In this document: positions 16,437 through 24,585 of the stretch, piece after piece | Layout: every line of letters begins with the position of its first letter | How positions within the stretch are numbered: position 1 is the first letter of the stretch | Position numbers and translations under genes: made by a program | The notes under the pieces: model-generated | Database searches by the model: none | Seen by the model: only the letters and a program-made list of their open reading frames with translations | What the model was told of the DNA's origin: nothing | Source: Candidatus Alloenteromonas pullistercoris | GTDB taxonomy: Bacteria; Bacillota_I; Bacilli_A; RFN20; CAG-826 | Length of the DNA: 64,000 bases | Assembly: GCA_017694295.1 (NCBI GenBank) | Contig: JADINA010000019.1 | Coordinates: 1-64,000 of the forward strand | Direction of reading: 5' to 3'

Positions 16437-16512
16437 GGCGAAAATCCTCCGAAAGAGCCTTCTCTTTCCTTCTTCCCTTTTATTGGGAAACGGGCATATC
16501 ATATATCCGCGG

Positions 16513-16533
16513 TCAATAAGAAAATCTAATTGA
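16513..16533. promoter_or_regulatory. LysR box (TCAAT-N11-ATTGA) between the antiporter and LysR genes
   Basis: TCAAT at 16513-16517 and ATTGA at 16529-16533 are perfect inverted arms with an 11-nt spacer, the T-N11-A form bound by LysR-type regulators. It sits midway in the divergent region, so it can serve both genes. Confidence 0.8.
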
Positions 16534-16571
16534 TTTATATAGGCCCATAAAAAACATTAATAGGAGGCGTT

Positions 16572-17465
16572 ATGGTTGATTCCAAGTTGCTCACCTTCCT
16601 CAAAGTCGTTGAGAAGGGTTCCTATACCTTAGCCGCGCAAGAGCTTTCCCTCACCCAGCCAGCCGTCAGCCTTCAGATGAAGCAGCTTGAAAGCGAACTC
16701 GGCGTCAAATTGTTCCACCGGCTCGACAAGGAGCTTAAGCTGACCTACCAAGGGGAAATCGCCCTGAAATACGCAAAGCGCATCGTTTCAATCTACGGCG
16801 AGCTGTCCTCCAAACTGTCGGATCTGCAAAATGGGCGGCGCAGCTATGTGGTCGGGATCACCCATACCTCGGAGGCCAATTTGATCGCCGAGGTGCTGGC
16901 CCATTACGCCGAATCCCACCCCGGGGCGAAGATAAAAATCATAAGCGACTCCATAAAAAAGCTTTATGAGAAGCTCTCCTCCTATGAGATCGACATCGCC
17001 ATCGTCGATGGCCCAATCCCGAGCAAGAAATACGACTCATTGCCCCTTGACACCGATTCGTTAGTCGCCGTCATGGGCAAAAGCCATCCCCTTGCCAAAA
17101 AAGCCTCGCTATCCCTATCGGATTTGAAGAAGGAAAGGCTAATTTTGCGCAGCAAATCGAGCGAGACCCGCAACTTGTTCGCCTCCGCCCTTTCATCCTT
17201 GAACCTGCGTCTAGACGATTTCAACATCGTCCTTGAGATCGATAACATCATGACCATCAAGGAACTCGTGGCCAAAGGGGAGGCGATAAGCGTCCTCCCA
17301 AGAAGCGCCTGCTTCGGCTATGGGGATAAGCAGATGCTTTCCCTTCGCCCAATCGAAAACCTCAATCTGGTTAGGGAGGTGAGCATCGTCTTCCAAAAGG
17401 AATTCGCCCCCCGTGCTTTGATCGATTATCTATCCGAGGATTATCGGAAGCTGCTTTCCCGTTGA
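16572..17465 (+). CDS. LysR-family transcriptional regulator
   Basis: 297 residues, the standard LTTR length. The N-terminal winged HTH reads LLTFLKVVEKGSYTLAAQEL, SLTQPAVSLQMKQLESELGVKLFHR, followed by the linker helix. The rest is a type-2 periplasmic-binding-like sensor domain. The start has AGGAGGCG 4-11 nt upstream. Divergent placement and the T-N11-A box in the intergenic region imply control of the antiporter gene and of itself. The co-inducer is unknown. Confidence 0.9.
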   Translation: MVDSKLLTFLKVVEKGSYTLAAQELSLTQPAVSLQMKQLESELGVKLFHRLDKELKLTYQGEIALKYAKRIVSIYGELSSKLSDLQNGRRSYVVGITHTSEANLIAEVLAHYAESHPGAKIKIISDSIKKLYEKLSSYEIDIAIVDGPIPSKKYDSLPLDTDSLVAVMGKSHPLAKKASLSLSDLKKERLILRSKSSETRNLFASALSSLNLRLDDFNIVLEIDNIMTIKELVAKGEAISVLPRSACFGYGDKQMLSLRPIENLNLVREVSIVFQKEFAPRALIDYLSEDYRKLLSR

Positions 17466-17801
17466 ACTTTCACGAGCCTGTTGCGGCTTTGGTGGAAAAC
17501 TTTCTGCGTGTTGATTTCCTTAATCATTTTGCTAGTTGATTAAGCTAAATACAGACGCAAATGGAAATAGGCGTCCGCGACGCATAATGCAGGGCCATCT
17601 TGGCGCCGTTTCCGCTTGTGCTAATGGCAATTTCCTTGTTCTGTGGCAAGGCCTTCCTCTCGCGGAGCGGGCTTTTGTGGCCGGGCGAAGCCCCTCTTCC
17701 CTTTAAACATGCGCGATCGGGTGCCATTTTAACGGTGTAGCTGTATCGTTTTTGCGCTTATATCCAGCAACAATCGCTCAAACGAGAGCCTTTTACATAA
17801 C
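17466..17801. other. Intergenic stretch with a short dyad
   Basis: No gene is supported. CTTAATCA (17519-17526) is exactly inverted at 17537-17544 with a 10-nt spacer and no T-run. The small frame at 17545-17727 on the minus strand lacks an RBS and resembles nothing. Confidence 0.4.
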
Positions 17802-17926
17802 ATTAACCTCGACAAAAACCTCAGTTTGGAGGAAAACGTCGATGTTAATTTTGCATATTAGGTTATTTGTGGTATATTAGCCTCGACAAAAACCTCAGTT
17901 TGGAGGAAAACGTCGATGGTAATTTT
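17802..17926 (+). repeat. 51-bp tandem duplication of an RBS and start-codon region
   Basis: 17802-17852 and 17876-17926 are identical except for two bases, with a 74-bp offset. Each copy carries TTTGGAGGAAAACGTCGATG, that is, a strong RBS and an ATG. Only the second ATG opens the ATPase gene. Confidence 0.9.
17842..17880 (+). CDS. Twelve-codon upstream ORF made by the duplication
   Basis: The first duplicated ATG (17842) with GGAGG in front reads 12 codons (a hydrophobic peptide, MLILHIRLFVVY) and stops at TAG 17878-17880, inside the second copy. It has the same RBS as the downstream ATPase gene and should be translated if transcribed. It may act as a leader, or may be a neutral relic. Confidence 0.5.
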   Translation: MLILHIRLFVVY

Positions 17927-19250
17927 CGAGAGATCGGCATATTTAGAAAAACTAAAGCAAAAGCAGAACAACGGCTTAATCAAAGTCATCACCGGCCTCA
18001 GGAGGTGTGGAAAGTCGTTTCTTTTGAATACGATTTTCTATAACTACCTGATCAACGAAAAGAAGGTTGATCCCAGCAACGTCATCAGGTTCGCTTTCGA
18101 TAACGAAGAAGACATTGAAAAACTGGATAAGTACTACCCGGAAAAAGACACGCTTGTGAAAATAGGCCGGGAATCCTTCGTCAGCAGTCGGAAGTTCCTT
18201 GCTTTCATAAGGGAAAACACCAACGACAAGGAGCAGTTCTATTTGTTGCTCGATGAGATACAAAACCTTGAGAATTTCGTTCGCGTCCTCAATTCATTCC
18301 TCTACAAAGGCAATTGCGACGTCTACGTAACCGGCAGCAATTCCCGTTTTTTGTCTAGCGAAGTCGATACCGAATTCAACGGCCGCGGCGATCGGATCCA
18401 CCTTTCGCCGTTGTCTTTTGGCGAATACTTAAGCAAATCCGGCTTAAGCGAAACGAAAGCATTGGACGAATATATGAAATTCGGCGGGCTCCCCCTAGTG
18501 GAACTTCAGCCAAACGAGGAAAGCAAAATCCAACAGGCCACCTCCATTTACCGGGAAACCTATTTAAAGGATTTGCAGCTACGCCATCCAAGAGCCAACC
18601 ATACTCAGCTTGAAGATACCTTCAAAGTCCTTTCGTCGATGATTTCGACCCCAATCAACCCGACGAAAATCGAGAACACGTTCCGAAGCGTCTATCGCCT
18701 GAAAGCCACCAATGACGCGGTAAGCGAGTATATCCGTTGGTTTGAGGATGCTTTTCTTTGCAAACGGGTATTTAGGTACGATATCAAAGGAAGGCAGTAC
18801 ATCGGGACGCCTTATAAAATCTATTTCGAGGATATCGGGATAAGGAACGCCGCGTTGGATTTCAAGGAAATCGATGAAACCGACTTAATCGAGAACATCG
18901 TCTACAACGAACTTCGCTTTCGAGGATTCAGGGTTGACGTCGGGGTCGTCAAAGTCAAGGAGAAAACCGATCGGGTTGACAAAAACAACAAGCCGATCTA
19001 CGCCGATTGCGACACGGAAGTCGACTTCGTGGCCAGCAGAAACGGCAAAAACTACTATATCCAGGTCGCCTTGGAAATAAGCAGCAGCGAAAAGAAAGAG
19101 CAAGAATACAAATCTCTAAGGAACATCGATGAATCGTTTAAGAAGGCGATCATCGTCAAAAACGGCGGGAAATATTACTATACCAACGAGGGGTTTCTAA
19201 GGATCAATTTGCTCGATTTCCTTTTAAACCCCGACTCCTTGGATTGGTAA
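17916..19250 (+). CDS. AAA_14/DUF4143-type ATPase, second copy
   Basis: 444 residues. Walker A is GLRRCGKS (about residues 27-34), Walker B is FYLLLDEIQNLENF near residue 110, and VYVTGSNSRFL is sensor 1. The C-terminal region contains TEVDFVASRNGKNYYIQVALEIS, a nuclease-like strand order in which the usual final Lys is replaced. Sequence is far from the copy at 7291-8637, so they are not a recent duplication. The RBS is GGAGG, 9 nt before the ATG, within a duplicated 51-bp segment. The gene is A/T-richer than its neighbours, which suits horizontal transfer. The physiological role of this family is unknown. Confidence 0.85.
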   Translation: MVIFERSAYLEKLKQKQNNGLIKVITGLRRCGKSFLLNTIFYNYLINEKKVDPSNVIRFAFDNEEDIEKLDKYYPEKDTLVKIGRESFVSSRKFLAFIRENTNDKEQFYLLLDEIQNLENFVRVLNSFLYKGNCDVYVTGSNSRFLSSEVDTEFNGRGDRIHLSPLSFGEYLSKSGLSETKALDEYMKFGGLPLVELQPNEESKIQQATSIYRETYLKDLQLRHPRANHTQLEDTFKVLSSMISTPINPTKIENTFRSVYRLKATNDAVSEYIRWFEDAFLCKRVFRYDIKGRQYIGTPYKIYFEDIGIRNAALDFKEIDETDLIENIVYNELRFRGFRVDVGVVKVKEKTDRVDKNNKPIYADCDTEVDFVASRNGKNYYIQVALEISSSEKKEQEYKSLRNIDESFKKAIIVKNGGKYYYTNEGFLRINLLDFLLNPDSLDW

Positions 19251-19508
19251 AACGCCTTTAAAGACGTTGCAAATAGGCTTAGCCGGCATCACACATCGGG
19301 TTTTGCCCGATCCTTTATATCAAGAAGCTTGCAAATCGCGTCTAGGCAAGCCTTTTTAGGCTAGCCGGCAACGCACATGGGTTCCCTTTCTACGCGTTTC
19401 CCGCGATGAGAATCGGTCTTTCTTTTCGCCACCTTTTTATGGCTTTCCCCGTCTATTTTTCAGTAAGCCGAGGTGATACAATCCTTGGCCGAAGGAAAGA
19501 GGTGCTAT
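19251..19508. other. Intergenic stretch with a weak terminator and imperfect repeats
   Basis: ATCGGG (19295-19300) pairs with CCCGAT (19306-19311), followed by CCTTTAT, a weak terminator for the ATPase gene. A motif TAGCCGGCA-n-C-n-CACAT occurs twice (about 19279 and 19363) within an imperfectly duplicated stretch. No gene is seen. Confidence 0.45.
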
Positions 19509-20975
19509 ATGAGAAGAACTTCAACGTCGGCTGCATTGTCTTTGGCCATCTTGCTTTCCGCGGGTTTGTCTTCCTGCGGCGGAGGAGGCGATGGCGTCGA
19601 CCTTGGAACCAACGCCGAGGAGGTGGGGCGGATGTACGACCTCCTCGATACCCTTAACCCCGAGGAAGCCTTTGCCTCCCTCAGTGGCTTTTCCGCCGTG
19701 AGTTTTTACCCAGGCGACCCCGGGGTTCGCGATACCCTAGACGTCGGCCTTAATGGCGGCGTCCCCGATTACATCTATTTCCGCCACGTCGACGAGGAAG
19801 CGCTTCTTGTCAAATCCCCGGAGGAGCTTTCTTCCTATGGGTCATATGTATATTCCGATACCTTCTTCGATAGGGAAAGCGAGTTCACCTCGTTCGAATA
19901 TGGCTTGGAACGCATAAACATCCATTCCGATTACGCCGATATCGCTAAGGCGATCGCCGACCCGGTTTCCGCCGGGCTCATCCTCCCTATGGTCCCCGAG
20001 GAGCTTTATCCCTATGTCGGCATCGAGTTCAGCCCAGACGGCGGGTTTACCTTCGCCATCGGCTATGACGGGGATGGCGATTTGCCGATCCCCGCGATGC
20101 ATTCCGAGGTCCAAATTGGAGGGGATGGGCTCCTTTCTCGGCTTGAAGGGGATGTTGACGGCTCTTCCTATTCTGTTGTCTTTGACTACAACCCCTCCTT
20201 CGAAAGGAAGGCCGACCTGGGCTTTGGACCCTCCATCGTTGACGACGATGTCTTTGATATCCTCGGGGTCTATCCCGAGAACCCGGAAAACTTTTTCTTC
20301 GAATACGGGGCCCTTAGGCTCGACATAGAAGGCGACGACGACTCCCTCCCCGCCTTCCTCAAGGGCCTAAGAAGCGCCACCGTATATTTGGAAACCCCCG
20401 GCTGGGCCCCGGTTTACCTTTGCCTAGAAGGCAACGATGGGGAAACCCATACCTACTACCAGGCCCCTAGTGACCACGCCATCACCCACCTATTCCCCAA
20501 CGGGGACAAGGAGACGATCCCAGTCGACATGGAGGGCGATTTCCTGCTCGATGAAAGGGCCGACGACATCTTCATGTTCGGCTCATTGGCCTCGCAATGG
20601 GTTTATCCCGCTTACTATAACGCCCCATACGATTCCTTCTTATATAGGAACCCCCTTTATGATTGGCCCCTCTCCTTTTCCTATCCCGACGATTGCCGTT
20701 ACGGCGCGGGCTTTTCCGGCATCGAGGTCATCCAATATAGCGAAATAGTTAACAACTCCAACATCGCTTCCCGCCTTATGGGCGAAGGCGAATTCTTCGA
20801 CGAGGAACCGCATGGCTATACCCGGGAAGGGAGCATCGATCCGGAAAATGGCTTCTTCAAGTCCGAGCGAATTGACTTCAATGGAATCGACACATCGATC
20901 GATAAAGTCGACGACCTCGGGGCCGAAATCGCCTATTCCTTTGTTGACCCATCCTCCCTCCCTTATATAAATTAA
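19509..20975 (+). CDS. Orphan lipoprotein
   Basis: 488 residues, starting at MRRTSTS with AGAGGTG just upstream. The lipobox is LSSC at about residue 24, followed by GGGGDG. The mature protein is very acidic and rich in Asp, Tyr and Gly, with no domain I recognise. Aromatic beta-strand-like segments (ASQWVYPAYYNAPYDSFLYRN) suggest an all-beta surface fold. Only 4 nt separate it from the following membrane protein gene, so the two are co-transcribed. Function unknown. Confidence 0.75.
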   Translation: MRRTSTSAALSLAILLSAGLSSCGGGGDGVDLGTNAEEVGRMYDLLDTLNPEEAFASLSGFSAVSFYPGDPGVRDTLDVGLNGGVPDYIYFRHVDEEALLVKSPEELSSYGSYVYSDTFFDRESEFTSFEYGLERINIHSDYADIAKAIADPVSAGLILPMVPEELYPYVGIEFSPDGGFTFAIGYDGDGDLPIPAMHSEVQIGGDGLLSRLEGDVDGSSYSVVFDYNPSFERKADLGFGPSIVDDDVFDILGVYPENPENFFFEYGALRLDIEGDDDSLPAFLKGLRSATVYLETPGWAPVYLCLEGNDGETHTYYQAPSDHAITHLFPNGDKETIPVDMEGDFLLDERADDIFMFGSLASQWVYPAYYNAPYDSFLYRNPLYDWPLSFSYPDDCRYGAGFSGIEVIQYSEIVNNSNIASRLMGEGEFFDEEPHGYTREGSIDPENGFFKSERIDFNGIDTSIDKVDDLGAEIAYSFVDPSSLPYIN

Positions 20976-20979
20976 GGGC

Positions 20980-21558
20980 ATGGATAACAAAAAAGCCGAA
21001 AAGCTCGCCAAACGGCTTAACATCGAGCTAGACGACGAAGGCCGGGCCATTTTGAAGATGAAGGTGGCCGACGATTCATCCTTCCTTTCGCCCTTTTACT
21101 TCGATAAGCCGATACTAAGCAACGAGGCCGCCGATTACCTTCTAAGCCATAAGATGATCTTGCTTTGGCGGGGCGGGGTCCACATCAAACTCATAAGCGA
21201 CGTTATCTCCAAAGAAGAGGAGCCAATCTATTCATCCGCCATCAAAGGCTATTTCGAGGAATCGGCCCTCCGGGGCAAAAGGACGATGAAGCGCAACTAC
21301 GTCCTCTCCGCCTTGCTTTTCCTCATCGGTTTAATCGTCTTCGCCCTTATGTTTATTCTCGACCATTTCCTTGGTGATGGCCTTGGGATGTGGAGCGAGG
21401 TCATCGACGTCATCGCCTGGGTGTTCATCTGGGAGGCGGTCGACATCGCCTTCATCGAGAAGCTAGAGAACTCATATAACGTCAAGATGGCCCATAACCT
21501 CATCGATAGCCGGGTTAGCTTCGAGCCGCTAGAAGGCAAGAAGGAGGGCGAGCGGTAG
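20980..21558 (+). CDS. Membrane protein with two transmembrane segments, unknown
   Basis: 192 residues. The N-terminal 105 residues are soluble and charged (MDNKKAEKLAKRLNIELDD at the start). Two membrane helices follow, YVLSALLFLIGLIVFALMF and VIDVIAWVFIWEAVDIAF, then a short cytosolic tail. No family is recognised. It starts 4 nt after the lipoprotein gene and ends 5 nt before ogt, so it lies within a three-gene operon. Confidence 0.7.
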   Translation: MDNKKAEKLAKRLNIELDDEGRAILKMKVADDSSFLSPFYFDKPILSNEAADYLLSHKMILLWRGGVHIKLISDVISKEEEPIYSSAIKGYFEESALRGKRTMKRNYVLSALLFLIGLIVFALMFILDHFLGDGLGMWSEVIDVIAWVFIWEAVDIAFIEKLENSYNVKMAHNLIDSRVSFEPLEGKKEGER

Positions 21559-21563
21559 GGCTT

Positions 21564-22082
21564 ATGCCTTTACTTCGCTCTAGCTTTCTTTCGCCCCTAG
21601 GGGAAATCGAGGTTTTCTCTTCCGCTTCGCGCATCGCCTACATCGACTTCAAAGGCCAGGCTTTGCCCACTTGGCTTATGGAAGGCGTGACAGAGGGGCA
21701 TGACGGGGCGATCGATAAAGCCATTTCGTATTTGCAAGATTACTTTGATGGGGCAAAGCCGGTCATCGATTTCCCCGTTTGCCCGGCGATGACACCTTTT
21801 CAGGAAGCCGTAAGGGCGGAGTTGCTTTCATTGCCTTATGGCGAAACGGTCTCCTACGTGGAATTGACCAGGCGGGTCGAAAGGCGAGTTGGCCGGAAAA
21901 GCTTCGTCAGGGCCGTGGCCAAAGCGGTTTCCCTTAACCCAATCCTCATCGCCGTACCTTGCCACCGGGTCATCCTTTCCTCTGGCGAAATAGGGGGATA
22001 CGCCGGCTCGGCGGAACGGAAAAAGCGGCTCCTAGAGTTCGAGAAGCGTGCTTTGGTTAGCGGGGCCAAGCCCGCCAAATAG
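21564..22082 (+). CDS. ogt: Methylated-DNA-protein-cysteine methyltransferase
   Basis: 172 residues. The active-site motif is PCHRV with Cys133, which takes the alkyl group from O6-alkylguanine in a one-turnover repair reaction. The N-terminal half matches the short Ogt-type fold, and FQEAVRAELLSLPYGETVSYVEL with the downstream AVAKAVSLNPI helix forms the DNA-binding winged helix. A glycine-rich GEIGGYAGSAERKKRLLEFE tail closes the site. It is last in a cluster with two unknown genes. Confidence 0.9.
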   Translation: MPLLRSSFLSPLGEIEVFSSASRIAYIDFKGQALPTWLMEGVTEGHDGAIDKAISYLQDYFDGAKPVIDFPVCPAMTPFQEAVRAELLSLPYGETVSYVELTRRVERRVGRKSFVRAVAKAVSLNPILIAVPCHRVILSSGEIGGYAGSAERKKRLLEFEKRALVSGAKPAK

Positions 22083-22146
22083 CAAAAACCCGCGATAGAA
22101 GCGCCGATATTCCGGTTCATTTCCCTTTGCATAGGCCCAAAGAAGG

Positions 22147-22160
22147 TGGAAGCGCTTTCA
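22147..22160. promoter_or_regulatory. cre-like site upstream of the fructan operon
   Basis: TGGAAGCGCTTTCA matches the CcpA/LacI consensus TGWNANCGNTNWCA in all but one position. It lies 9 nt upstream of the -35, a place suited to carbon-catabolite control. Confidence 0.55.
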
Positions 22161-22168
22161 AATTTTTC

Positions 22169-22198
22169 TTGACGTAGGGCGATTGGTGGTTTTTAAAT
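22169..22198 (+). promoter_or_regulatory. Promoter of the fructan locus
   Basis: TTGACG at 22169-22174 is followed after 17-18 nt by TTTAAAT at 22192-22198. The -35 is strong and the -10 weak, as expected for a regulated promoter. Confidence 0.55.
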
Positions 22199-22204
22199 AT
22201 CCGT

Positions 22205-22220
22205 GTGGGAACGTGCCCAC
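22205..22220. promoter_or_regulatory. LacI-type operator dyad at the start of the fructan transcript
   Basis: GTGGGAAC-GTGCCCAC is a 16-bp dyad with a central CG and one mismatched pair, the form bound by LacI-family repressors. It overlaps the expected transcription start. The locus repressor at 35042 is the natural candidate; this link is inferred. Confidence 0.55.
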
Positions 22221-22245
22221 ATTGACTTTGGAAGGAGTCAGCAAA

Positions 22246-23634
22246 ATGAAAACCAAGTTTCTCCCATTTGCCTTCATCGGCCTATTGGCTCTCACCGGCT
22301 GCGGTGAAAAGACCTCATCTGACATCATCGAATCCACTTGGACCGATTCCGAGGGGAGCATCCACGTCGAGACGACCAAGATCGTCAGCGTCTGGGTCCA
22401 CAAAGACAAATCGGAGGACGAGGGCAAGGTGTACCAAGCCATCGTCGACAACTTCAACCAAGCCAACATCAAGACCGCGTCCGGCGCCCGGGTCCAGATG
22501 ACCATCGAGTTCTTAGGGGCCAACTTCGACACCCGCATCTCCGCGGCTTTGGTCACCCGTGACCTCCCCGACATCATCGCCGTCGACTCTTCGGAAGTCG
22601 CCTCCCGCGTCCATTACGGGATCATTCAGGGCATCGGGGACTATGTGAGTGAGGAGCGGGTCGACCAATACGTCGACTCGGTCGTCAACCAGGGGACGAT
22701 CGATGGCGAGCTTTACACCCTTTCGGCCATGGAAGCCCCCGGCGGGCTTTATTACAACAAGACAATGCTCAAATCCGTCGGTTACGACGAAGGCGATTTC
22801 GGCACCGTCGATAACCCCTGGAGCTGGAACGACGTCCACGAGGCCCAGGAAAAGCTCTATGCCGCCGGGAAAGCTTATCAAATCAACCTCCATAACGGGT
22901 TCGGCACCGATGGGGACATGTATTTCTACTCGCCCCTTATCTATAGCGCAGGCGGGTCATTCGGCACCGATGACCACGTCGAGGAAGCTTTGACCAGCCC
23001 CGAATCGATGGCTGGGCTAGAACAGCTGGAGCAATTTTATGGCACCGAAGGCCTAGGCTCGAATGAGCGCTGGATCTACACCGGCAGCAACGACCTCGCC
23101 TTCGTCCAGGGGCTCATCCCCTTCTCGATCTATGGCCCTTGGGACATCAGAACCATCAAAAACTCCTATCCGGCCTTCGAATCCGAATACGGCATCATGC
23201 CCTATCCGGTCTATGAGGACGATAACGGCAACAAGAGCGACAAAGTCGCCATCCCCTGCGGATCCTTTGGCTTTGGCATAACCCGCGATTGCCGCGACGA
23301 GAAGATGGACGCGGCCGTCGAGGCGCTTCTTTATCTAACCGGCAAGGAATCCTCGGAGGAGATGTATTACGGCATCGGCACCTTCCCGACCAATAAGGAA
23401 TCGCTTGCGAGCATCGCCGAGCTTAGCAGCGGCCCCTCCAAGGTCCTCGTCGATTCGCTTAACGCCAACGAATACACCCGCCCCAAGCAGGTCAAATACC
23501 CGCAGCTGCGCCAGGCTTTCTCCAACATATTGACCTATATGCGCAACCAGGAATACTACGGATCTGACTACAACCTCGCCGAATACGTCGCCGAGCAGGC
23601 CTCCGACGTCGACGCCGACCAAATCGCGGGCTGA
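22246..23634 (+). CDS. Sugar ABC transporter substrate-binding lipoprotein
   Basis: 462 residues. The start at 22246 is set by AAGGAG 10-15 nt upstream; the longer frame would precede the signal peptide. The lipobox is LTGC (Cys about residue 19). The mature part is a family-1 extracellular solute-binding protein: DLPDIIAVDSSEVASRV, ALEAPGG-like MEAPGGLYYNKTML, and PWSWNDVHEAQEKLYAAG are typical. It is the first gene of an operon with two MalF/MalG-type permeases and fructan hydrolases, so it should deliver fructo-oligosaccharides or sucrose. Confidence 0.9.
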   Translation: MKTKFLPFAFIGLLALTGCGEKTSSDIIESTWTDSEGSIHVETTKIVSVWVHKDKSEDEGKVYQAIVDNFNQANIKTASGARVQMTIEFLGANFDTRISAALVTRDLPDIIAVDSSEVASRVHYGIIQGIGDYVSEERVDQYVDSVVNQGTIDGELYTLSAMEAPGGLYYNKTMLKSVGYDEGDFGTVDNPWSWNDVHEAQEKLYAAGKAYQINLHNGFGTDGDMYFYSPLIYSAGGSFGTDDHVEEALTSPESMAGLEQLEQFYGTEGLGSNERWIYTGSNDLAFVQGLIPFSIYGPWDIRTIKNSYPAFESEYGIMPYPVYEDDNGNKSDKVAIPCGSFGFGITRDCRDEKMDAAVEALLYLTGKESSEEMYYGIGTFPTNKESLASIAELSSGPSKVLVDSLNANEYTRPKQVKYPQLRQAFSNILTYMRNQEYYGSDYNLAEYVAEQASDVDADQIAG

Positions 23635-23644
23635 GGAGACGCCG

Positions 23645-24580
23645 ATGCAGATCGAAAACATCGTCGATCGTAGGCGCAAAGGCCATTTCCGCCTCTTTGG
23701 GCAGGAATACAACATCCGCGAGTCGCTGACGGCTTTCGGGTTCATGGCCCCGGCCGTCATCCTCTCCATCATCTTCGTCTTTTTGCCCATCGCCATCTCC
23801 TTGGCCTTTGCCTTCACCAACGCCAACATGATGACGATCGACAACTTCGACTGGGTCGGCTTCGACACAATTGCCCGCGTCTTCTCCGACCACCGGGTGG
23901 AAGAGGCGCTTACCAACACCCTTTATTTCGTCGCCGGCGTCATGCCGCTGCAGTTTCTAACCGCCCTTGGCTTAGCCCTAATCCTCAAGCATGTGAGCCA
24001 TGGCAACAAGTTCCTCCGCTGGGCTTTCTTCTGCCCGGTCATGCTCTCCCTCGCCGTCACCTCGATGCTTTGGATGAACTTGCTCAACAAGGAAGACGGC
24101 CTCATCAACACCTTGCTCCTCACCCTTGGGGCCAATCCGATCGCCTTTTTGGAAAACCCCAAGACCGCTATGCCCTGCATCATCTTCATCTCGGCTTGGC
24201 AGGGGGCTGGCTACCAAATGCTCATCCTCCTCTCGGCTTTGCAAAACATCCCCCGCGAGCAATACGAGGCGGCCGAGATCGACAAAGCCTCGAAATGGCA
24301 GCAGTTCCTCAACGTCACCCTCCCCGGCATCAAGCCGACGATGGTCTTCGTCTTCATCACCATGCTCATCGGGGCCTTCCGCATCTGCGTCCAGCCGATG
24401 CTCATGACCCCGGGCGGACTCAATGGGGCGACCATGACGATGAGCTATTTCATCTACAACCAAGCCCAGGAATACGGCAACTTCGGCTATTCATCGGCCG
24501 TCGCCCTCGTCTATACCTTCCTCATCGCCGCCGTGAGCTTGCTTCTTAGGAAGGTTTTGGGCGGGGACAACCAGGAGTGA
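23645..24580 (+). CDS. Sugar ABC transporter permease, MalF type
   Basis: 311 residues with six membrane helices. The cytosolic coupling loop carries the EAA motif as YEAAEIDKASKWQQFLNVTLPGIKP. The N-terminal 40 residues are cytosolic. The AGGAG site precedes ATG 23645. It lies 10 nt after the binding-protein gene and shortly before the second permease. An ATPase is missing next to it but an MsmK-like one closes the same locus at 37817. Confidence 0.9.
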   Translation: MQIENIVDRRRKGHFRLFGQEYNIRESLTAFGFMAPAVILSIIFVFLPIAISLAFAFTNANMMTIDNFDWVGFDTIARVFSDHRVEEALTNTLYFVAGVMPLQFLTALGLALILKHVSHGNKFLRWAFFCPVMLSLAVTSMLWMNLLNKEDGLINTLLLTLGANPIAFLENPKTAMPCIIFISAWQGAGYQMLILLSALQNIPREQYEAAEIDKASKWQQFLNVTLPGIKPTMVFVFITMLIGAFRICVQPMLMTPGGLNGATMTMSYFIYNQAQEYGNFGYSSAVALVYTFLIAAVSLLLRKVLGGDNQE

Positions 24581-24585
24581 GGACA

